Assembly (NCBI GenBank): GCA_022566355.1
Contig: JADFJB010000070.1
Span: 1 to 24,061 of the forward strand
Direction of reading: 5' to 3'
Source: a candidate division KSB1 bacterium
Lineage (GTDB): Bacteria; Zhuqueibacterota; JdFR-76; DREG01
Length of the DNA: 24,061 nucleotides
Positions 16,554 to 22,868 of this stretch are shown piece after piece; within the stretch, counting starts at the first letter, position 1, and each line of letters opens with the position of its first letter. The translations under genes and the position numbers were made by a program. Below the pieces are notes generated by a model. That model saw nothing but the letters and a program-made list of their open reading frames with translations, ran no database searches and was not told where the DNA came from.

Positions 16554-16578
16554 GGGGAGGTCTTATACTATGGAATCT

Positions 16579-16932
16579 TTAAGCTCGATGTAAAAAATTC
16601 TCTAGCACAAAAATCTTTCGAATTCTAAACTGAATTGGACTTTCCGCAAGCGCTATCGCCTTTAAATTTTCCATTCCGGAAACGAACCACGGTTCTTTGC
16701 ATGAGGGAACTTCATGAATCCAGTCTGGACATTCTAAATTGAGTTCGTCACATAAGTACATTACAGTTGAAGCCAATAATGCATCAAATTTTTCATTATT
16801 TAAATCGAAGGACTGTTCAATTACGTCTGGATTTTTGTAATAACGAAAATCATCGACAAAATCCATTAGATAAATAGACCAATTCTTTTGATCTGAAATG
16901 ATATTTTTTTTAGTTTCTATTAAAGTGATCAT
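16579..16932 (-). CDS. Small conserved protein found paired with DUF6036-type nucleotidyltransferases
   Basis: The protein (117 aa) is acidic to neutral, with no signal peptide. Its C-terminal half has the pattern PDWIHEVPSCKEPWFVSGME, then LKAIALAESPIQFRIRKIFV and a final ENFLHRA. I recognise P-x-W...PWF-x-x-G...L-K-x-x-x-L-x-E-S-P-x-x-F-R-x-R-x-I-F-V...R-A as a recurring small protein encoded directly after DUF6036/AbiEii-like nucleotidyltransferase genes. Such pairs resemble toxin-antitoxin modules, but I know of no established function. Its ATG overlaps the stop of the upstream nucleotidyltransferase remnant (ATGA). The length looks complete, whereas the partner is truncated. Confidence 0.7.
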   Translation of the reverse strand: MITLIETKKNIISDQKNWSIYLMDFVDDFRYYKNPDVIEQSFDLNNEKFDALLASTVMYLCDELNLECPDWIHEVPSCKEPWFVSGMENLKAIALAESPIQFRIRKIFVLENFLHRA

Positions 16933-17120
16933 TGTCCAAATAGTTCCTCAATAAAGAATTGAGTCGCAGGTTTAATTTGATTGCGTGGATAATATTTTTC
17001 TAAAATATTAAATACTTCTTGAACAGATTGTATTCCCATAAAATGAATTAGAAATTTAATATCCTGCTTATCTGTACTGTCCACTCTTAGTGTAAGAATC
17101 CTCTTATATGGCTTTAGATA
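16929..17120 (-). pseudogene. C-terminal remnant of a DUF6036-like nucleotidyltransferase
   Basis: About 63 codons are open from 17120 and end in a TGA that overlaps the next start codon. The translation includes RILTLRVDSTDKQDIKFLIH, then EVFNILEKYYPRNQIKPATQ and FFIEELFG. The K-x-D-x-x-D-I-x-x-L motif followed by a YYP helix is characteristic of the C-terminus of AbiEii/DUF6036 nucleotidyltransferases, which would normally be around 150-200 aa. A stop at 17121-17123 closes the frame upstream, no start codon or ribosome site is available, and the catalytic GS-D-D part is missing. The adjoining dnaE2 gene ends at 17162. Confidence 0.6.
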
Positions 17121-17161
17121 TCAATCGATATCTGTTTTAGAATTAGAACAGTTTAAGACAG

Positions 17162-20134
17162 CTAAACATCTACTCCCCTCAATCTCCCCGGCTTTAACTC
17201 CTCCTCCAATCTCGGATCCGGCCGTAACGGCAGTTTGACCATTTTGTCCACTTCAATACTGGGATGGCCAAATTCTTCGACAATTTTTCCTTTTACTGCA
17301 TACAACCCATAGCCCCGAAAAGGATATTGCTGTAAACTTTGCGGAAAGTGAGTGGTGTCAAAAAAATCACCGTCAACATCCAAAAAATTGGCAAAGTGCA
17401 TCTGGTCACCTTTAACAGTGCGTATATACTTGATGGACACCAGGTAACCGACCATGCGCACGGTTTTACCGACCTGGTTCATCAGTTCCTGTGCTTTTAT
17501 ATCGCCACGGTGACTCGTTTTAAGCAAATCGAACGGCGAGCACAACGGAAAACCCAGCAATTCGATTTCATCATAAGTATCTTCCAGGGGTTCATGGACC
17601 AAGTGAGGAAGCTGGTATTGTTTGGTGGCAACCGCGAATAGCGATCTCTCCGGTTTGGAGCGGCCCACACCCAGGCGAAGGTGAGCATGCCAGAGCAGCT
17701 CTTTTTTGCTTTGGCCGCTGAATCGAAAAGCACCAATGCGAATCAGGATCACCAACTGTTCGAGAGAAATAGAAACACGATTAAGAAAATCATCCGGATT
17801 TTTGAAGGGTCCTTGTTTTTCTCGCTCGTACGGAATCGCCCGGCCAATCTTTTGCTCCAAATCCTTCAGGTGAATGAATCCCAGGTAAAGGGTCTCGCCC
17901 CGAATCCTGGTGAGGAGATTGCTATGATTAACGCATGGCGCCTCAACGTTCGCTCCCTCTTTTCGGGCTTCATGAATGTAAATTTCAGTGCGATAAAATC
18001 CGCCGAAATTATTGATCACGGCCGTCATAAATTCCAGCGGATAGTAAGCTTTTAAAAACAGGCTCTGGTAACTTTCCACCGCAAAACTTGCCGAATGTGC
18101 CTTACAAAATGAATAGCCGGAGAAACTTTCCATCTGGCGCCAGACTTCTTTGGTCAGTGATTCTGGATATCCCTTCTCGTTGCAGTTGGCAAAAAATTTA
18201 TCTATCACTTTCTGAAATGCGTCCAGGGAGCGGGTCTTGCCCGACATGGCCCGGCGCAAGATGTCCGCCTCACCAAGATCAAGACCGGCGAAGTGATGGG
18301 CAATCTTGATCACATCTTCCTGGTAGACCATCACGCCAAAGGTCTCCTGCAGATTCTCCTTAAAAATGGGATGCAGATACTCAAACTGATCCGGGTGGTG
18401 GAAACGCCAGATATATTCCCGCATCATGCCCGACTTTGCCACACCGGGGCGGATAATGGAGCTGGCAGCTACCAGCCCTAAGTAGGTATCGCAACGCAGC
18501 TTACTCAGCAATCCGCGCATGGCAGGCGATTCGATGTAAAAACAACCCATGGTCTTACCCTTGCGCAGCATCTTCTTAACTTTTTCATCCCTGGTAAAAC
18601 GGGAAACCTGGTGAATATCCACCTTCGTACCGCGGTTTTCCCGGATGTATTCAACCGCATCTTTGATATGCCCCAAACCCCGTTGGGACAGGATATCATA
18701 TTTATAGAAGCCAAAATCTTCCGCCACGTGCATGTCCCAGTGTGTCGTGGGAAATCCTTTTGGCATCATCTCCAGGGCGGTGTAGCAGGTGATCGGCTCT
18801 TCTGTAATCAACACTCCGCCGGCATGGATGCTCAAATAATTCGGGAATTTTTCGATGAGCTTGCCGTAACGAATAATACTATCCGTAATATGATTTCCTT
18901 TCTCTGAGTATGAACTGTTCAGAAAGGCGTCTATTTCGCTTTTCGGCAAACCGTACACTTTGCCAAGCTCACGGACAATGGATTTCCCCTTAAAGGTGTT
19001 GTAGGTCGCCAGCAGCGCTACATATTTTCTGCCGTAGCGTTTGAAAATATAATCGATGATTTCATCGCGCTCATTCCAGGAAAAGTCGATATCAAAATCG
19101 GGTGGACTGGTGCGGTGGGGATTTATAAAACGTTCGAAATACAGATCCAATTCTATAGGATCGATATCGGTAATGCCAAGACAGTATGCCACTATTGAAT
19201 TGGCGCCGCTGCCCCTGCCAACGTGGTGATATCCGCGGCCCTGGGCATAGCGCACAATATCCCAGGTGATCAAAAAATAGGCAGAAAAATCCAATCGGTC
19301 GATGATATTCAGCTCTTTCTCGAGACGTGCATTGGCCTCGCGATTGTGTTCACCATAGCGGCAGCGCATCCCTTCGATTGCCAGCTTATCCAGCAACGAC
19401 CTGTCGTCGCGGCGGCTGCCGGTAAATGTCTTCCTGTTCTTGGGGGAATCCAGGTCCAGGTCGACCGAGCAATTTGCGGCCAGCTTATCAGTGGTGCGAA
19501 TAACCTGTGGAAAATTTCGGTAGCAATCCAAAAGCCGGTCCATCGACATCAAGATTTCATTACCGGAGGCATGGTCTGTTTCAGTTAATTGGCTGAATAA
19601 AATGTTGTTATCCACTGCCCGTAAAAGCCGGTGAACATGGTATTCCAGCCGGGTATTAAACGTAACGGAATGAAAAATCACAAGTTTGTCTTGATAAGCC
19701 TTTTCCTCCGAACCGTATAGCCTGGGCACATCCGTAACTTTAACGCCGATAAATTCATTTTCCTTTAAGTCAGCCACACTTTTGCTGCCAAAAGGATAAA
19801 TGACATAGGCATGTTCAAAATCCGGCGCGGTTTCCGGCAGGGATGTTTTGGCCAGGGAGCATGCTGTCAAATGTTCGTTCAGTTCTCGAATGCCCTGGTT
19901 GTTTTTGGCAATACCCACATACAATAACTCCTGGCCGTTCCTGAACTCGATGCCCAGCAAAGGTTTTATATTGGCTTTTTTACAGGCCAAATAAAAATCG
20001 AAGCACGCCGAAGTATTGTTGATATCTGTTAAGGCAAGGACTTCTACGCCTTTGGCCTGGGCTTCAGATGCCAATCGCTCCGGCGATAGCGTGCCGTAGC
20101 GCATGCTGTAGTATGTGTGACAGTTTAAATGCAT
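17162..20134 (-). CDS. dnaE2: Error-prone DNA polymerase III alpha subunit (DnaE2-type)
   Basis: The C-family polymerase (990 aa) has an N-terminal PHP domain (MHLNCHTYYSMRYGTLSPER), whose HxH pair is incomplete (N-C-H). The palm domain includes GRGSGANSIVAYCLGI and the catalytic PDFDIDFSW near residues 343-351. The fingers/thumb region includes VMVYQEDVIKIAHHFAGLDL and LRRAMSGK, followed by a helix-hairpin-helix region. A C-terminal OB fold (about 890-975) ends shortly before the end. It is shorter than the replicative DnaE (about 1160 aa) and lacks the tau-binding tail, matching the DnaE2 group used in translesion synthesis. Its neighbours are DinB, the S24 regulator and SRAP. On the minus strand it follows dinB after 346 bases filled with repeats. 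No Shine-Dalgarno precedes the ATG. Confidence 0.93.
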   Translation of the reverse strand: MHLNCHTYYSMRYGTLSPERLASEAQAKGVEVLALTDINNTSACFDFYLACKKANIKPLLGIEFRNGQELLYVGIAKNNQGIRELNEHLTACSLAKTSLPETAPDFEHAYVIYPFGSKSVADLKENEFIGVKVTDVPRLYGSEEKAYQDKLVIFHSVTFNTRLEYHVHRLLRAVDNNILFSQLTETDHASGNEILMSMDRLLDCYRNFPQVIRTTDKLAANCSVDLDLDSPKNRKTFTGSRRDDRSLLDKLAIEGMRCRYGEHNREANARLEKELNIIDRLDFSAYFLITWDIVRYAQGRGYHHVGRGSGANSIVAYCLGITDIDPIELDLYFERFINPHRTSPPDFDIDFSWNERDEIIDYIFKRYGRKYVALLATYNTFKGKSIVRELGKVYGLPKSEIDAFLNSSYSEKGNHITDSIIRYGKLIEKFPNYLSIHAGGVLITEEPITCYTALEMMPKGFPTTHWDMHVAEDFGFYKYDILSQRGLGHIKDAVEYIRENRGTKVDIHQVSRFTRDEKVKKMLRKGKTMGCFYIESPAMRGLLSKLRCDTYLGLVAASSIIRPGVAKSGMMREYIWRFHHPDQFEYLHPIFKENLQETFGVMVYQEDVIKIAHHFAGLDLGEADILRRAMSGKTRSLDAFQKVIDKFFANCNEKGYPESLTKEVWRQMESFSGYSFCKAHSASFAVESYQSLFLKAYYPLEFMTAVINNFGGFYRTEIYIHEARKEGANVEAPCVNHSNLLTRIRGETLYLGFIHLKDLEQKIGRAIPYEREKQGPFKNPDDFLNRVSISLEQLVILIRIGAFRFSGQSKKELLWHAHLRLGVGRSKPERSLFAVATKQYQLPHLVHEPLEDTYDEIELLGFPLCSPFDLLKTSHRGDIKAQELMNQVGKTVRMVGYLVSIKYIRTVKGDQMHFANFLDVDGDFFDTTHFPQSLQQYPFRGYGLYAVKGKIVEEFGHPSIEVDKMVKLPLRPDPRLEEELKPGRLRGVDV

Positions 20135-20147
20135 CGTGTTTTCAAAA

Positions 20148-20464
20148 AAAATCCGAAATCCGAATCACGAATTCCTAAACAAATTCCAAATCTTAATCTC
20201 CAATGTTGCAAACCTTATGAAACCAATTCTTCATTCTACTAAGTGTCTGACCGAAAACCTGCTCATCAATGTCATTCCGGCAATCTTTAGGCCGGAATCT
20301 CGTTATTTCAGGCAGGGAATTCCCGCTTAAAACATGCGGGAATGACAGAAAAGGTTGTTTTCGTTTAGACACTAATCGAATGTTAATCTCCTGGTTCGTT
20401 TCTGATTTAGGATTTATGTAATTAGAATTTGTTTAGAATTTCGATATTCGAGCTTAGAATTTTC
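20148..20464. repeat. Inverted-repeat element of the TTCGAAATCCTAAA family, copy B, interrupted
   Basis: The left arm (20148-20200) contains TCCGAAATCCGAATCACGAA and TTCCTAAACAAATTCC. The right arm (20409-20464) in reverse complement gives TTCTAAGCTCGAATATCGAA and ATTCTAAACAAATTC. The arms match each other and those of the copy at 11898-12075, but here they are about 200 bases apart because another element sits between them. The repeat fills the gap between dinB and dnaE2. Confidence 0.65.
20240..20375. repeat. MITE-like element with AGTGTCT termini, nested in the larger repeat
   Basis: The terminal repeats are AGTGTCTGACCGAAAAC (from 20242) and TTTTCGTTTAGACACT (ending about 20373), the reverse complement of AGTGTCTAAACGAAAA. 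Inside, GTCATTCCGG (20271) and CGGGAATGAC (20337-20346) form the outer part of a palindrome, with further stems CCGG...CCGG and GGGAATTCCC. It is the same family as the partial copy at 1163. It is 136 bases long and encodes nothing. Confidence 0.75.
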
Positions 20465-20480
20465 AAATATTCTCCATTAT

Positions 20481-21677
20481 TTATTTTTGTTTAAACATCT
20501 TCGTGACTTCTGTGTCTCTGTGACCGGCCTTTACTGAGGATGCCCGCCTGATTGCATTTGCACCATATCGTACCTTGATGCGATCAATGGCCTGGTAAAG
20601 CTTGATTACCCGGTCGTTGTCATCGAACAAATCGATCTGGTCATAACCCGGCACCAGGTGACTGAACTTTACCCCAACCAGGCGAAGCAGCATTCTCCGT
20701 TTGTATGCCTTATCAAAAAGTCCCATTGTTTTTTCGATGAGCACATGATCGTGGGCCGTGTAGGATACCCTGGCTTGCACCGTATGGGTATCAAAATTTG
20801 AATAGCGGATTTTCACCGAAACGCAGGACGTCAATTTTCGTGATCTGCGCAGGTCAAAGGCCAGGCGTTCCACCATGCCCAAAAGGATCGATTTGAGCTT
20901 AGCGATGTCGGTGGTATCCCTTTCGAACGTTCGTTCGGTGGACATGGATTTGGCATCCGAGTACGGAACCACCGGGGTATTATCGATACCATTGGCTCGC
21001 TGCCACAAGATAATCCCGTTTTTGCCGAACACCCGTTCCATCATATCGACAGGGATTTCGCTCAACGTTGCGATTTTTCGTACTCCCATGTTGATCAGCA
21101 ATTGGTTGGTTTTCTTGCCGACCATGGGCATCTTGGCAATCGAAAGCGGGGCAATGAATTCTCTTTCTCGGCCCGTTTCCACCTCCAATTGGCCGTCCGG
21201 CTTCACCTCTCCTGTAGCGATCTTGGCAACGGTTTTATTCACCGATAGCCCGAATGTAATGGGCAGTCCAATCTCCTTGCGTACGGTTTTCTTAAAATCC
21301 ACCGCCCATTTGTAACAGCCAAAGAATCGTTCCATGCCGGTAAGCTCCACATAAAACTCGTCGATGGAAGATTTTTCGAACAGGGGCGCTCTTTCGGTAA
21401 TGGCCTCCGTGACCATATCGGAATAGCGGGTGTAGGCATCAAAATCGCCGGAGATCACCTGAATTTCCGGGCACAGGTATTTGGCTACTTTCATCGGCAT
21501 TGCAGAACGGACGCCAAATTGCCGCGCTTCGTAACTGGAGCAGGCCACCACCGCCCGGTCGCTGTTGCCGCCGATTACAATGGGTCTGCCAATCAGTTCC
21601 CTGTTGTGGAGCCTTTCCACGCTGACGAAGAAGCTGTCCAGGTCCAGGTGGACGATGTGTCGGTTGTTGGAATTCAT
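20481..21677 (-). CDS. dinB: Y-family translesion DNA polymerase (DinB/Pol IV-like)
   Basis: The protein (398 aa) opens with HIVHLDLDSFFVSVE, whose Asp12 is a catalytic metal ligand. SSIDEFY follows with Asp106-Glu107, completing the acidic triad. The palm/fingers domain (YEARQFGVRSAMP), the thumb helix-hairpin-helix (MPMVGKKTNQLLINMGVRKI) and the little-finger domain (about 240-345) are all present. Residues 347-351 read QIDLF, a textbook beta-clamp-binding motif, which argues for a functional replicative-clamp partner. It bypasses lesions at low fidelity. It is probably the first gene of a dinB-dnaE2 unit, with the S24 regulator reading away from it. No clear ribosome site is seen; a GGAGGGG lies too far upstream, within a repeat. 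Confidence 0.95.
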   Translation of the reverse strand: MNSNNRHIVHLDLDSFFVSVERLHNRELIGRPIVIGGNSDRAVVACSSYEARQFGVRSAMPMKVAKYLCPEIQVISGDFDAYTRYSDMVTEAITERAPLFEKSSIDEFYVELTGMERFFGCYKWAVDFKKTVRKEIGLPITFGLSVNKTVAKIATGEVKPDGQLEVETGREREFIAPLSIAKMPMVGKKTNQLLINMGVRKIATLSEIPVDMMERVFGKNGIILWQRANGIDNTPVVPYSDAKSMSTERTFERDTTDIAKLKSILLGMVERLAFDLRRSRKLTSCVSVKIRYSNFDTHTVQARVSYTAHDHVLIEKTMGLFDKAYKRRMLLRLVGVKFSHLVPGYDQIDLFDDNDRVIKLYQAIDRIKVRYGANAIRRASSVKAGHRDTEVTKMFKQK

Positions 21678-21697
21678 TGCTTGTTTTGTCTCAAAAA

Positions 21698-21768
21698 CCC
21701 CTCCTAACCTCCCCTTATCAAGGGGAGGAATTTCCCCTCCTTGTTAAGGAGGGGTCAGGGGAGGTTAA
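21698..21768. repeat. Palindromic CCTCCCCTT/AAGGGGAGG repeat
   Basis: The left half CCCCTCCTAACCTCCCCTTA and AAGGGGAGGAA is followed by the inverted half CCCCTCCTTGTTAAGGAGGG and CAGGGGAGGTTAA. It is a GC-rich imperfect dyad of the widespread short intergenic type, lying 20 bases upstream of the dinB ATG, so it would be in the dinB leader. Confidence 0.7.
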
Positions 21769-21821
21769 CCTCATAAAAAACTTGCTTCTTTCTACAAAAT
21801 CCGCTAATTTACATAGCAATG

Positions 21822-21854
21822 ATACAAATATTATCGGCATTATGCAAATATAAT
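21822..21854 (+). promoter_or_regulatory. Pair of direct repeats, candidate operator of the mutagenesis genes
   Basis: ATACAAATATTAT (21822-21834) and ATGCAAATATAAT (21842-21854) match ATRCAAATATWAT at a 20-base spacing, about two helical turns. They lie in the divergent region between dinB and the S24 regulator gene, where a LexA-like repressor would be expected to bind. The site is inferred only from position and repetition. Confidence 0.35.
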
Positions 21855-21881
21855 TAGCAGTTATTTTTTAAAGGTTCAGCA

Positions 21882-22694
21882 ATAAAATTCTTCAATACTA
21901 ACATAAAGTATCTCAGAAAAGAGATGGGCCTGTCTCAAACCGAGTTTGGCAAACGTTTCGGTTTGGAACGCGGTGCGGTGGATTCCTATGAAGGCAATCG
22001 TGCCGTAGCGCCGGTTAAAATTCTACTCAAACTAGCAGAACAGATCGGTGTGAAAATCGATGAGTTGCTAAATTTCGAATTGAGCAAAATCCTTGGCTAT
22101 GACAGCGAGCGGGGTTGGTTTCCTAAAATTAAAACAAGCACTCCGGTTCAGAAACTAAATATCCTGCCCATTGTGGTAGATGAAGACAATAACGAATTCG
22201 TCACGGTTGTGCCGATCCCGGCCCAGGCGGGTTATCTCGCAGGTTATGGAGATCCGGAATATATCGAATACTTACCTCGGATGAAATGGCCGTTTCATCA
22301 TTTACAGGGGACCGGCAGATTCTTCCAGATCCAGGGAGAAAGTATGCTGCCGATTGAGCCAGGTTCTTATATTCTAACTGAATATGTCTTGAATTTAACT
22401 GACATCAAAAATGACAAATGTTATGTGCTGGTCAGCAAAAACGACGGGATCGTGTATAAACGGGTTTTTAAAAAGCCGGACGAGGATAAGTTGCTGCTGA
22501 AATCGGACAACGTCGATTTTGAACCTTACGAAATTGACCTGGCTGAAATCTTACAGGTGTGGAAAGCCGTTGCGTATTTAAGCCTGGACTTGCCTCATTC
22601 GAATGATTTGACTTCCAAAAATCTGACAGGAACGGTAATGAAGCTGCAACAGGATGTGAAAAGGATTAAGCAGAGATTGGAGATAAAGAATTGA
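21882..22694 (+). CDS. HTH-S24 self-cleaving regulator (LexA/UmuD-like)
   Basis: The N-terminal XRE-type helix-turn-helix (NTNIKYLRKEMGLSQTEFGK and on) is joined to an S24 peptidase domain. Numbered from ATG 21924, the cleavage pair is Ala102-Gly103 in PAQAGYLAGYG, the nucleophile is Ser140 in GESMLP, and the general base is Lys179 in VYKRVF. Like LexA or UmuD, it should self-cleave on RecA-ssDNA and so control or activate translesion synthesis. The start is unusual. The first ATG (21924) would delete helix 1 of the HTH, while the frame continues upstream as KFFNTNIKYLRKE from an ATA at 21882. That ATA is preceded at 7 bases by AAAGG (21870-21874). Either ATA is used for initiation or an ATG has mutated. 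A coiled-coil-like tail ends the protein. It is divergent from dinB. Confidence 0.88.
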   Translation: MKFFNTNIKYLRKEMGLSQTEFGKRFGLERGAVDSYEGNRAVAPVKILLKLAEQIGVKIDELLNFELSKILGYDSERGWFPKIKTSTPVQKLNILPIVVDEDNNEFVTVVPIPAQAGYLAGYGDPEYIEYLPRMKWPFHHLQGTGRFFQIQGESMLPIEPGSYILTEYVLNLTDIKNDKCYVLVSKNDGIVYKRVFKKPDEDKLLLKSDNVDFEPYEIDLAEILQVWKAVAYLSLDLPHSNDLTSKNLTGTVMKLQQDVKRIKQRLEIKN

Positions 22695-22794
22695 CGGAAA
22701 AATTGCCGCAAAGTATCTGATAGAGCATAGAGAAAGAAAAATAACTCCTGGCCTATGTGTCTCGATGGCAATTACAAGATCAATAAAATACGAA

Positions 22795-22839
22795 TCATAA
22801 ATTCTTCTCAAACCTCATCATTATTCTTATTTTTTTCAT
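22795..22839 (-). CDS. Very short ORF with a perfect ribosome site, doubtful
   Basis: TTAAGGAGGAACA lies directly before ATG 22839, followed by 14 codons (MKKIRIMMRFEKNL) and a stop. The basic start resembles the beginning of a signal peptide. It lies 30 bases downstream of the sorting-domain gene on the same strand. It may be the surviving 5' end of a lost gene rather than a real peptide. The rest of the 22695-22868 gap shows nothing. Confidence 0.2.
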   Translation of the reverse strand: MKKIRIMMRFEKNL

Positions 22840-22868
22840 TGTTCCTCCTTAAGTTATGTGATTTGTCA

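Noticed and set aside
22578-22811. Minus-strand open frame of 77 codons overlapping the end of the S24 gene.
   Set aside because: It starts at a TTG without a ribosome site, is largely antisense to the S24 coding region, and shows no recognisable domain.
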